From the NCBI GenBank assembly GCA_019414325.1, contig DXMG01000004.1:20500-30385 (forward strand): a DNA stretch of 9,886 bases. The letters are read 5' to 3'. The DNA is from Collinsella sp. (GTDB lineage Bacteria > Actinomycetota > Coriobacteriia > Coriobacteriales > Coriobacteriaceae). Below, one piece after another: positions 1 to 5,918 of the stretch. The position numbers were made by a program, and so were the translations under genes. The notes under the pieces are model-generated. The model was not told the DNA's origin. It did no database searches and was given only the letters and a program-made list of their open reading frames with translations. Numbering within the stretch: the stretch's first letter is position 1; each line of letters starts with the position of its first letter.

Positions 1-1158
1 AGTGGTTAGGAACTGGTCATACTCGTTATCGTGGCGAAGCTCCAGCAAATCGCCCTTGCCCACGGGCTCAAACAGCTCAATGCGGGCGATGGCGGCGCGG
101 CGACGGCGGTCGTCGGGCTTGAGGCCGCGCACATCGCGGTTGGCCGGGCGGCTGCCCAGCACCGTGCCCACGATCTGGCCGCGGTTGTTGGAACGCTCAT
201 AGCTCATCATCTCGTCGCCCGAGGTGCCGTCCTGATAGGCGTGCGTAAAGTCGCGGTTAAAGCAGCGCTTGAGCTGGCGCTGGCGAGCGGCGTCCTCGTG
301 CTTATCAACGGCGACCCCGGCCAGCATGTCATCGATTTGATGACGATACACATCGACGATGGAGTACACGTAATCGGGCGCCTTCATGCGGCCCTCGAGC
401 TTGAGCGATGCGGCGCCGGCGTCATACAGACGGCGAACGAGCTGCGAAGTGTTGGTGTCGCGCGGGCATAGAGCGCGCTCGCGTCCGGCAGGGGAGAGCG
501 TACGTCCGTTCTCGTCGATCAGCTCGTAGGGCAGGCGGCAGGGCTGGGCGCACATGCCGCGGTTGGCCGATCGCCCCGCCATGGCAAAGCTCGAAAGCAG
601 GCACAGGCCCGAGTAGCAAAAGCAGATGGCGCCGTGGCTAAAGACCTCAAGGTCCACATCGGGCGCGGCATCGTGAATGGCGGCAATTTCGTCGATGGAA
701 AGCTCGCGCGAGAGAGTCACGCGGTCGGCGCCCTGCTCGCGGCACCAAAGGGTTCCGCGGTCGTCGTGGATGTTTGCTTGGGTTGAGATGTGCGTCTCGA
801 TGCCGGGCATCGTGCGCTTGACCTCAAAGAACAGGCCCCAGTCCTGGATGATAAAGGCGTCGGCGCCCAACGTGGAGCAGCGGTGGATGAGTTGCAACGC
901 ATCGCCCATCTCGGACTGCTTGATGACGATGTTGACCGTGACGTAGACGCGCGACCCGGCTAGATGCGCGGCGCGGCAGGCTTGCTCAAAGGCCTCGTCG
1001 GTAAAGTTGGTTGCCTTGCGGCGGGCGTTGAAGCTGCCCATGCCACAGTAGATGGCGTCTGCCCCCGCGGCGAGTGCGGCGGCAAAGGGCTCGGGCCCTC
1101 CGGCGGGGGCCAAGAGCTCGGGTCTGCGGTTGGTGGTTCGACTGGCGGTTGCGGTCAT
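1..1158 (-). CDS. U32 family peptidase-like protein, RlhA/collagenase type (3' end outside window)
   Basis: The reverse strand is open for 386 codons from an ATG at 1158 to the window edge, so only the N-terminal part is present. A purine-rich site (GAAAGGCAGG) lies just before the ATG, and an in-frame TGA a few codons upstream excludes a longer start. Visible U32 hallmarks are ELLAPAG (residues 14-20), YCG..SFNAR (37-46), FIIQDWG (102-108), RVTLSREL (146-153), SHGAIC...SGLC (174-186), NRGMCAQPCR (199-208) and KLEGRMK (253-259). C179, C186, C203, C207 and C231 are candidate iron-sulfur ligands. U32 proteins include TrhP (tRNA hydroxylation), RlhA (23S rRNA C2501 hydroxylation) and collagenase-like proteins. 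The NNRG-containing continuation after the U32 core (residues 324-327) suggests the longer RlhA-like form. Family assignment is firm; the exact RNA target is inference. It has no evident link to the purine genes. Confidence 0.9.
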   Translation of the reverse strand, partial: MTATASRTTNRRPELLAPAGGPEPFAAALAAGADAIYCGMGSFNARRKATNFTDEAFEQACRAAHLAGSRVYVTVNIVIKQSEMGDALQLIHRCSTLGADAFIIQDWGLFFEVKRTMPGIETHISTQANIHDDRGTLWCREQGADRVTLSRELSIDEIAAIHDAAPDVDLEVFSHGAICFCYSGLCLLSSFAMAGRSANRGMCAQPCRLPYELIDENGRTLSPAGRERALCPRDTNTSQLVRRLYDAGAASLKLEGRMKAPDYVYSIVDVYRHQIDDMLAGVAVDKHEDAARQRQLKRCFNRDFTHAYQDGTSGDEMMSYERSNNRGQIVGTVLGSRPANRDVRGLKPDDRRRRAAIARIELFEPVGKGDLLELRHDNEYDQFLTT

Positions 1159-1190
1159 ATCCTGCCTTTCAAAATGCTCAGATATTCAAA

Positions 1191-1196
1191 AGTATA
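1191..1196 (-). promoter_or_regulatory. possible -10 box for the U32 gene
   Basis: TATACT on the reverse strand lies 32-38 bases upstream of the ATG at 1158, which would give a leader of about 26 nt. No good -35 hexamer is found at 16-18 bp, so this is only a weak call. Confidence 0.3.
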
Positions 1197-1276
1197 GTGG
1201 TGCCGTTGCGGCAGGCGATGCCCGTGCTCCAAGCGGGATAAAGTCTTCAGCAGCTTGGGCTGGCTGACCCCGTGGA

Positions 1277-1293
1277 GAACCGTTCAGCGGTTC
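1277..1293. repeat. inverted repeat GAACCG-5 nt-CGGTTC
   Basis: A perfect 6-bp inverted repeat with a 5-nt centre (TTCAG) sits in the spacer between the divergent U32 and ridA genes, about 50 bp upstream of the proposed ridA -35. It is flanked by CCCC (1268-1271) and GGGG (1294-1297), which could extend it as a bulged stem. It has no U-tract and lies outside both proposed transcripts, so an operator is more likely than a terminator. No binding protein can be named. Confidence 0.4.
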
Positions 1294-1314
1294 GGGGAAA
1301 CCGTTGGGCGATAA

Positions 1315-1345
1315 AATATTCTCGCAAGCTGATAATATTCTTGCA
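1315..1345. repeat. direct repeat AATATTCT(C/T)GCA upstream of the ridA promoter
   Basis: AATATTCTCGCA (1315-1326) and AATATTCTTGCA (1334-1345) match at 11 of 12 positions. Their starts are 19 bp apart, close to two helical turns, and each is preceded by a GATA-containing A/T run. The second copy runs into the proposed -35 box of ridA, a typical place for an activator or repressor site. AT-rich composition makes some similarity expected by chance. Confidence 0.4.
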
Positions 1346-1369
1346 TCAAACGGAAACCTTGAGTACTAT
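1341..1369 (+). promoter_or_regulatory. predicted sigma70-type promoter of ridA
   Basis: TTGCAT (1341-1346, 3/6 to TTGACA), a 17-bp spacer, then TACTAT (1364-1369, 4/6 to TATAAT). Transcription would start near 1376, giving a leader of about 83 nt that begins at the base of the stem-loop at 1378-1425. Spacing is ideal but the -35 match is weak. Confidence 0.45.
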
Positions 1370-1377
1370 CCCAATCA

Positions 1378-1456
1378 AGCGCGGTGTTCAGACCGAACTG
1401 TGCCTCCCGGTGTGAACGCCGCGCTCACGCTCTCTCAACTGATCGTAAGGAGATCA
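1378..1456 (+). promoter_or_regulatory. structured 5' leader of ridA (large stem-loop plus RBS hairpin)
   Basis: Bases 1378-1390 (AGCGCGGTGTTCA) pair with 1413-1425 (TGAACGCCGCGCT) over 13 bp with a single T.G wobble. After a G/G mismatch, ACCG (1392-1395) pairs with CGGT (1408-1411), leaving a 12-nt apical loop. Just downstream, TGATC (1440-1444) and GATCA (1452-1456) form a small hairpin whose 7-nt loop carries most of the Shine-Dalgarno AAGGAG (1447-1452). The leader therefore has one long imperfect stem followed by a hairpin presenting the ribosome site. It does not match a riboswitch class I recognise; translational control is inference. Confidence 0.45.
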
Positions 1457-1458
1457 AC

Positions 1459-1836
1459 ATGAGCAAGACCGTCGTGTCTTCCGATAACGCACCCGCAGCC
1501 ATCGGCCCGTATTCCCCCGGTATCCAGGCCGGCAACATGGTGTTCCTGTCCGGCCAGCTGGGCATCGACCCCGCAACCGGCAAGATGCCTGAGGGCGTCG
1601 AGGCCCAGGCCAAGCAGTCCCTCGCCAACGTCGAGGCCCTGCTGACCGCTGCCGGCGCCACCTTTGCCGATGTCGTCAAGACTACGGTCTACCTGGCCGA
1701 CATCGCCGACTTCGCCGCCGTGAACGAGATCTACGCCTCCAAGTTCGAGGCCCCGTTCCCCGCGCGCAGCGCCTTCCAGGTTGCCGCCCTTCCGGCTGGC
1801 GGTCTGGTCGAGATCGAGGTCGTCGCCGCCCTCTAA
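1459..1836 (+). CDS. ridA: RidA family enamine/imine deaminase
   Basis: A complete 125-aa protein, the usual length for RidA/YjgF/UK114. RidA proteins hydrolyse reactive enamines/imines, notably 2-aminoacrylate made by PLP-dependent ammonia-lyases, to keto acids and ammonium in the cytosol, usually as trimers. Family motifs present are IGPYSPGI (15-22), FLSGQLGIDP (29-38), NVEALLTAAG (57-66) and the FPARSAFQVAALP block (100-112). R103 matches the arginine that holds the substrate carboxylate, and E118/E120 lie in the C-terminal IEIE-like strand. The ATG at 1459 has AAGGAG with a 6-nt spacer, so the start is secure although the frame stays open upstream. The gene is monocistronic, between its own promoter and strong terminators. 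RidA-family genes occur with purine-degradation genes in gut bacteria, where a diaminopropionate ammonia-lyase would generate its substrate; that link here is inference. Confidence 0.95.
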   Translation: MSKTVVSSDNAPAAIGPYSPGIQAGNMVFLSGQLGIDPATGKMPEGVEAQAKQSLANVEALLTAAGATFADVVKTTVYLADIADFAAVNEIYASKFEAPFPARSAFQVAALPAGGLVEIEVVAAL

Positions 1837-1866
1837 GGCGTTGGCAACAACTAAACATGACATGCA

Positions 1867-1904
1867 AAAAGACCCTGCAGCGCGTGCGAGCTGCAGGGTC
1901 TTTT
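1867..1904. terminator. bidirectional intrinsic terminator between ridA and the convergent regulator gene
   Basis: GACCCTGCAGC (1871-1881) pairs perfectly with GCTGCAGGGTC (1890-1900) around an 8-nt loop. It is flanked by AAAA (1867-1870) and TTTT (1901-1904), so the structure can work on both strands. It sits 30 bp after the ridA stop and about 45 bp beyond the 3' end of the reverse-strand regulator gene. Confidence 0.9.
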
Positions 1905-1924
1905 GTCAAGTGACGGATCGCTTG

Positions 1925-1943
1925 TGGAGCCGCGCTCCATTTT
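1925..1943 (+). terminator. second, smaller ridA-direction terminator
   Basis: TGGAGC (1925-1930) pairs with GCTCCA (1934-1939) over a 3-nt loop and is followed by TTTT (1940-1943) on the plus strand. It lies between the main terminator and the regulator stop codon, and could back up the first terminator against antisense read-through into the regulator gene. Confidence 0.55.
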
Positions 1944-1948
1944 GCTCG

Positions 1949-2605
1949 TTAGCCCTCCTTGCGAACTTTTTGCAGGTAGCGGTAGACGCTGGGCTCCGAG
2001 ATGCCCAGCGCGGTGGCGGCGCAGGCCACGGCGCCCTTGAGCATGAACACCCCGTTGCCGTTGAGGTGGCGAATGACGTCCACGCGGTCGCTCTGACCAA
2101 GCGACGCTACATCCAGCCCGCGCGCGCTCAGCAGCTCGGCAATGCTGCGGTCGATGAGCTCCTGTGTGGACTCCGAAAGGCTTTCGACCTCGATAGACGC
2201 GGGCTCTGTCCGCGTCGGCGCCGCGTCGAAGCACGCCATGAGCTGCTGCGCCATGGCGTTGATGGAACGCACGGTCGAGAGGTCGGTGTTGACGCAGAGC
2301 ATACCGACGATCTCGTCATTCTCGCGGATAAAGTACGTCGCTGACTCCAACGTCTTGCCGCCGGCGCCGCGGCCCTCGTAGCCCGTAATAAACGGCAGGT
2401 CGCGATACTTGGCGTCGTGCATGATCTTGAGTGCCAGATCGGTGGCGGGGCCGCCGACCTTGCGGCCGCTCACGATGCCGTTGCGAATATCGACGATGGC
2501 GTGGTCGGGATCCGAGAAATCGTGCAGCACGATTTCGCTGTTTTTACCGAGTATCTGCTCCAGGAAATCGACCATCGGCAAAAAGCGACGTACGGTCTCG
2601 TTCAC
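1949..2605 (-). CDS. YheO-PAS / DauR-type helix-turn-helix transcriptional regulator
   Basis: A 218-aa protein read from GTG at 2605. AAAGGAG (2612-2618) lies 6 nt before this GTG; the frame continues upstream to an ATG at 2746, but that start has no such site and would add 47 residues unlike the family. The N-terminal YheO-like PAS domain spans roughly residues 5-115 and contains NSEIVLHDFSD (22-32), NGIVSGRKVGGPATD (42-56) and a CVNTDLS strand (104-110). The C-terminal DauR-like HTH spans about 150-216, with RVDVIRHLNGNGVFMLKGAV followed by LGISEPSVYRYLQKVR (200-215). E. coli DauR, a member of this family, represses D-arginine catabolism genes, and the PAS domain is presumed to sense a small ligand. 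This gene is divergent from the permease-ssnA-ygfK cluster and convergent with ridA, so it is the likely local regulator; its ligand is unknown. Confidence 0.92.
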   Translation of the reverse strand: MNETVRRFLPMVDFLEQILGKNSEIVLHDFSDPDHAIVDIRNGIVSGRKVGGPATDLALKIMHDAKYRDLPFITGYEGRGAGGKTLESATYFIRENDEIVGMLCVNTDLSTVRSINAMAQQLMACFDAAPTRTEPASIEVESLSESTQELIDRSIAELLSARGLDVASLGQSDRVDVIRHLNGNGVFMLKGAVACAATALGISEPSVYRYLQKVRKEG

Positions 2606-2684
2606 GGGCAACTCCTTTGGGTGAAATCGGAAATGTTCATAACAATTTTTTCTCATGGTAACACGCTGCCCGTCATCTCGTATA

Positions 2685-2794
2685 TCCGCAGGTACATTGC
2701 GTAATACAGACGAGCGGTAGGAATTTGGCGGTAAACGGTCGACCAAAAGAAAAGTTAGATGTTAGTTTGACCAGACACTTTCCTGACCTGCGGA
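2685..2794. repeat. widely spaced inverted repeat TCCGCAGGT / ACCTGCGGA in the divergent spacer
   Basis: TCCGCAGGT (2685-2693) and its exact reverse complement ACCTGCGGA (2786-2794) flank the middle of the 352-bp regulator-permease spacer, with centres about 101 bp apart. Each copy therefore faces one of the two divergent genes in the same relative orientation. A 9-bp match in a spacer this size is not rare by chance (order of 0.2), so an operator pair is only a possibility. A palindrome GGTCGACC is also present at 2737-2744. I found no convincing promoter for the regulator in this spacer. Confidence 0.3.
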
Positions 2795-2800
2795 AACGCT

Positions 2801-2829
2801 TTGTCTCAGCTCAAGAATAGTCTGATAAC
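2801..2829 (+). promoter_or_regulatory. alternative upstream promoter for the permease operon
   Basis: TTGTCT (2801-2806, 4/6), a 17-bp spacer, then GATAAC (2824-2829, 4/6). It would start transcription near 2836, placing the Fur-like box inside the early transcribed region. It is a weaker match than the promoter at 2842-2870. Confidence 0.3.
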
Positions 2830-2841
2830 AAAAAATTATTA

Positions 2842-2870
2842 TTGAGAATGAGAATCATCTTTAATACGAT
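2842..2870 (+). promoter_or_regulatory. predicted main promoter of the permease operon
   Basis: TTGAGA (2842-2847, 5/6 to TTGACA), an exact 17-bp spacer, then TACGAT (2865-2870, 4/6 to TATAAT). Transcription would start near 2877, giving a leader of about 80 nt before the permease ATG at 2958. The -35 and spacer coincide with a Fur-box-like sequence. Confidence 0.55.
2844..2862 (+). promoter_or_regulatory. Fur-box-like operator over the permease promoter
   Basis: GAGAATGAGAATCATCTTT matches the classical Fur consensus GATAATGATAATCATTATC at 14 of 19 positions, including an unbroken AATCAT core. It overlaps the -35 and most of the spacer of the predicted promoter, where binding would repress. 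Iron control would make sense because the downstream genes encode proteins with many iron-sulfur clusters. Recognition by a Fur-family protein in this organism is inference; the local regulator or another Fur homologue such as Zur or PerR are alternatives. Confidence 0.45.
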
Positions 2871-2957
2871 ATGCAACGAAGGCACAACCTCAACCCCGCA
2901 CTGCGTCACAATAGAGCGTTAGATGCGAAAACAACTACTTCGAGGATTGGTGGTCAA

Positions 2958-4352
2958 ATGACCCAGGAGACGGTTACGAACGGCACTGAAGCCCTGTTCA
3001 CTCGCGAAGGCATGCCTCCCGTTAAGGAAATGATCCCGTGTGCCCTTCAGCACGTACTGGCATCGTTTGCCGGCATCATTACCCCGGCGGTCATCATGGC
3101 CGGCGTCTACGGCTTTAATAGCCAGCAGAGCACCGACATCATCCAGGTCGCGCTCATTCTTTCGGCGATCGATACGGCCCTTCAGGCCTTCGCTCCCTTC
3201 CGTCGCATCGGCGGCGGCCTGCCCATCGTCATGGGCGTTTCGTTCGCGTTCCTGCCGGCTCTGCAGGCCATGGGTGCCTCGGGCTTTAGCTTTGGTGCGC
3301 TGCTGGGCGGCGAGATCGTCGGCGGCGCCGTCGCGGTCCTCTTTGGTCTGGCCTACAGCAAGATCAAGTGGCTGTTCCCGCCCGTCGTGACCGGTACGGT
3401 CATCTTCTCCATCGGCGTTTCGCTGTATCCCACGGCCGTCAAGTATATGGCCGGCGGTATGGGTACGCCGCTGTGGGGCACTCCGCAGGCCTGGTGCGTC
3501 GCTCTTATCACCTTCGCCGTGGTCTTTGCGCTCGCCAACTTTGGCAAGGGCACGCTCAAGCTGGGATCCGTGTTCTTTGGCATGATCGTTGGCATGATCG
3601 TTTCGATCCCCTTTGGCATGATCGACTTCTCCAGCGTCGCCACCGCTCAGGTCTTCGCCCTTCCCAAGCTCATGCCCTACGCGCTCGAGTTTGATCCCGA
3701 AGTCTGCATTACCCTCGCTGTTGTGTTCCCCATGGTTGCCATCCAGGTTATCGGTGACGTCTCCGCCGCCTGCCTGGGCTCCATCGACCGTATGCCCACC
3801 GAGCGCGAGCTCTCCGGCGCTATCGTGTCCCAGGGCCTCACCTCTATGGTCGGCGGCCTGCTGGGCGGTCTTCCCACCAGCGCCCTTGGCCAGAACGTGG
3901 GCATCATCTGCTCCAACAAGGTCGTCAACAAGTGGGTCTTTGTGATCATCGCGGCCGTCTTTGCCATCGCCGGTCTGTTCCCGCAGCTCTCTGCCGTCCT
4001 TTCCGCTATCCCGCAGCCCGTTATCGGCGGCGCGACCGTCGGCGTCTTTGGCACCATCACCATGAACGGCGTGCGCATGTTCACCCGCGAGGGCCTCACG
4101 CAGCGCACTACCACCATCGTCGGCACCTCCGTCGTCTTTGGCCTGGGTATCTGGATGGCCAGCGGTTGCCTTGCCGGCGAGGGTATGCCCGCCTGGGTGT
4201 CCACCGTCATCGGCTCCAATGCCGTAACCCCCACCGCCATCATGGCCATTGTCCTTAACCTGATCCTTCCGCAGACGCCGGTCGTGGCTCAGCACATCGA
4301 TGCTGCCAAGGACGCTGCCGTGGATCTGGTCTTGCCCGAGAGCAAGAAGTAA
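2958..4352 (+). CDS. NCS2-family nucleobase (xanthine/uracil-type) permease
   Basis: A 464-aa hydrophobic protein with about 14 membrane segments, typical of the NCS2/NAT family, importing purines or related bases by ion symport in the cytoplasmic membrane. Family marks are PCALQHVLASFAGIITPAV (27-45) with the conserved QH at 31-32, the TM8 motif QVIGD (263-267) and the signature GQNVG (311-315). The start is placed at ATG 2958: the longer frame from 2871 would add 29 polar residues, and the start-proximal GAGG/GGTGG (2942-2953) is a modest ribosome site. Aligned by eye to E. coli XanQ, E272 becomes Q263, D304 becomes Q292, and T332-G333 of the signature become N320-K321, while D276 (D267), Q324 (Q312) and N325 (N313) are kept. 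The substrate cannot therefore be copied from XanQ. As first gene of the cluster it most likely imports a purine such as urate, xanthine or hypoxanthine. A 12-bp hairpin starts 17 nt after the stop. Confidence 0.93.
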   Translation: MTQETVTNGTEALFTREGMPPVKEMIPCALQHVLASFAGIITPAVIMAGVYGFNSQQSTDIIQVALILSAIDTALQAFAPFRRIGGGLPIVMGVSFAFLPALQAMGASGFSFGALLGGEIVGGAVAVLFGLAYSKIKWLFPPVVTGTVIFSIGVSLYPTAVKYMAGGMGTPLWGTPQAWCVALITFAVVFALANFGKGTLKLGSVFFGMIVGMIVSIPFGMIDFSSVATAQVFALPKLMPYALEFDPEVCITLAVVFPMVAIQVIGDVSAACLGSIDRMPTERELSGAIVSQGLTSMVGGLLGGLPTSALGQNVGIICSNKVVNKWVFVIIAAVFAIAGLFPQLSAVLSAIPQPVIGGATVGVFGTITMNGVRMFTREGLTQRTTTIVGTSVVFGLGIWMASGCLAGEGMPAWVSTVIGSNAVTPTAIMAIVLNLILPQTPVVAQHIDAAKDAAVDLVLPESKK

Positions 4353-4368
4353 CCAATTCGGTGCTATT

Positions 4369-4400
4369 CGTCGGCGGACGCATCGCCTCGTCCGCCGACG
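4369..4400 (+). other. perfect 12-bp GC-rich hairpin after the permease gene, no U-tract
   Basis: CGTCGGCGGACG (4369-4380) pairs perfectly with CGTCCGCCGACG (4389-4400) around an 8-nt loop. The bases that follow (TCATGC) are not a U-run, so intrinsic termination should be poor. An mRNA 3'-end stabiliser, processing site or partial terminator separating the abundant transporter message from the rest are all possible. Confidence 0.6.
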
Positions 4401-4403
4401 TCA

Positions 4404-4530
4404 TGCGGCGTCAAGCCGCACTTCAAAGGGTTTGTCCCTTTGGTGAAGCGTTGACGGGAGAGGGCCCGTTTCCGGTGTAGGCCGGCGCTTCGCACTCCGC
4501 CATGTCAGAGGTGTCAAACCCCGCCTCTGA
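4404..4530 (+). promoter_or_regulatory. chain of stem-loops in the ssnA leader
   Basis: After the hairpin at 4369-4400 the 195-bp permease-ssnA spacer continues with further stems: TGCGGC/GCCGCA (4404-4409/4415-4420); CTTC plus CAAAGGG/CCCTTTG closed by GAAG (4421-4448); ACGGG/CCCGT (4454-4458/4465-4469); CCGG/CCGG (4472-4475/4482-4485); and TCAGAGG/CCTCTGA (4505-4511/4524-4530). The last ends 5 nt before the ssnA Shine-Dalgarno AAGGGAG (4536-4542). No coding frame or convincing promoter is seen. The density suggests a structured RNA that may control ssnA translation, but I do not recognise a known riboswitch. Confidence 0.4.
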
Positions 4531-4547
4531 TGTTGAAGGGAGCATCC

Positions 4548-5903
4548 ATGCTTCTGGTCGCTAACGGTTCCGTCTTTACCCGCAACGCTCAGACCCCGTT
4601 CATTCCAAACGGTGCGGTCGCCATTGACGGAGATACGATCGTCGAAGTGGGCCCCGAGCGCGAGCTCAAGGCCAAGTACCCGGATGCCGAGTACGTCGAT
4701 GCCCAGGGCAACCTCATCATGCCCGGACTCATCAACTGCCACACCCACATCTACTCGGGTCTGGCCCGCGGCCTTGCCATTAAGGGCTGCAACCCCACCA
4801 ACTTCCTGGAGAATCTTGAGCAGCAGTGGTGGAAGATCGACGACAACCTGACGCTCGACGGCACCAAGGCCAGCGCCTATGCCACGATTTTGGACTCCAT
4901 CCGTGATGGCGTCACCACGATCTTCGATCACCATGCGAGCTTCTGCGAGATCCCGGGAAGCCTCTTTACCATTAAGGATGCAGCTCAGGAGCTGGGCATG
5001 CGTTCGTGCCTGTGCTACGAGGTCTCCGATCGCCGCGGCCAGGAAAAGTGCGACCAGGCCATTGCCGAGAACGCCGAATTTGCCCAGTGGGCCGCCAAGG
5101 AGCGTCGCGATAACGACAACCACATGATCGCCGCCATGTTTGGCGGACATGCTACCTTTACGCTTTCGGACGAGACCATGGATAAGATGGCCGAGGCCAA
5201 CAACGGCCTGACCGGCTTCCACATCCATGTGTGCGAGGGCATGAACGACGTGTGGGATTCCCGCCTCAACCGCGGTGGTATCAGCCCCGTCGAGCGCCTG
5301 CTGCAGCACAACCTGCTGGGTCCCGACACCATGCTCGGTCACTGCATCCACGTGACGCCTGCCGAGATGGATATCGTCAAGGAGTCCGGCACTTGGCTGG
5401 TCAACAACCCCGAATCCAATATGGGCAACGCCGTGGGCTGCGCCCCCGTGCTCGAGTTCTTCCGTCGTGGCATCCCCGTGTGCATGGGCACCGACGCCTA
5501 CACCCACGATATGCTCGAGAGCCTTAAGGTCTTCCTGATCATTCAGCGTCACAACGCCGCCATGCCCAACGTGGGCTGGTGTGAGGCCATGACCATGCTG
5601 TTCGAGAACAACGCCAAGATGGCGAGCAAGTACTTCGATCGCAAGCTCGGTGTGCTCGAGGCCGGCGCTGCCGCCGACGTTATCGTTATGGACTACAAGC
5701 CCTTTACGCCGCTGAGCGAGGAGAATATCGACGGCCACATGCTCTTTGGCATGATGGGCAAAAACTGCCGCACCACCATCATCAACGGCCGCGTCCTGTA
5801 CAAGGATCGCGAGTTCGTTGGCATTGATGAGGACAAGATCAACGCGTGGACCATGGCCGAGTCCAAGAAGCTCTGGAGCACGCTCAACGATCGCACCTAC
5901 TAA
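4548..5903 (+). CDS. ssnA: SsnA-type aminohydrolase (amidohydrolase superfamily)
   Basis: A 451-aa cytosolic metal hydrolase of the cytosine/guanine deaminase and chlorohydrolase-like group; E. coli SsnA is about the same length. Metal and catalytic positions are visible: NCHTH (63-67, metal ligands H65 and H67), HIHVCEG (225-231, H227 and E230), LGHCIH (263-268, H265) and GTDAYTHD (314-321, D316). The NNPESNMGNAVG segment (286-297) is also typical of these deaminases. The N-terminal strands (1-60) and C-terminal LEAGAAADVIVMD (370-382) form the usual composite beta-sandwich. The start at 4548 has AAGGGAG with a 5-nt spacer; an in-frame ATG at 4530 lacks one. SsnA is a marker of genomes with selenium-dependent molybdenum hydroxylases and lies next to ygfK and xdhD in E. 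coli. The natural substrate is unproven; a ring-opening or deaminating step on a purine breakdown intermediate fits the cluster. Confidence 0.93.
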   Translation: MLLVANGSVFTRNAQTPFIPNGAVAIDGDTIVEVGPERELKAKYPDAEYVDAQGNLIMPGLINCHTHIYSGLARGLAIKGCNPTNFLENLEQQWWKIDDNLTLDGTKASAYATILDSIRDGVTTIFDHHASFCEIPGSLFTIKDAAQELGMRSCLCYEVSDRRGQEKCDQAIAENAEFAQWAAKERRDNDNHMIAAMFGGHATFTLSDETMDKMAEANNGLTGFHIHVCEGMNDVWDSRLNRGGISPVERLLQHNLLGPDTMLGHCIHVTPAEMDIVKESGTWLVNNPESNMGNAVGCAPVLEFFRRGIPVCMGTDAYTHDMLESLKVFLIIQRHNAAMPNVGWCEAMTMLFENNAKMASKYFDRKLGVLEAGAAADVIVMDYKPFTPLSEENIDGHMLFGMMGKNCRTTIINGRVLYKDREFVGIDEDKINAWTMAESKKLWSTLNDRTY

Positions 5904-5918
5904 TTCACAAGTAGATTC

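Noticed and set aside
31..471. Plus-strand open frames over the left end
   Set aside because: The reverse strand here encodes a continuous U32 protein with family motifs, so these are shadows.
2871..2957. 29-residue N-terminal extension of the permease from ATG 2871
   Set aside because: Polar, charged and unlike NCS2 N-termini; it would lie right at the predicted transcription start with no room for a ribosome site.
2877..2957. Purine riboswitch in the permease leader
   Set aside because: Only about 80 nt, with no three-way junction or long complementary arms visible, and no terminator before the ATG.
2919..4295. Long open frame on the reverse strand opposite the permease
   Set aside because: It is rich in Asp, Gly, His and Ala with no domain, no ribosome site, and mirrors the codon bias of the real transporter gene; a high-GC shadow.
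4451..4479. TTGACG as a -35 for an internal ssnA promoter
   Set aside because: No -10-like hexamer at 16-18 bp (GGTGTA/GTGTAG), and the bases are part of the stem-loop chain.
4401..5738. Long open frame on the reverse strand opposite ssnA
   Set aside because: Antisense to a clearly recognised amidohydrolase gene with intact motifs; no motif or ribosome site of its own.
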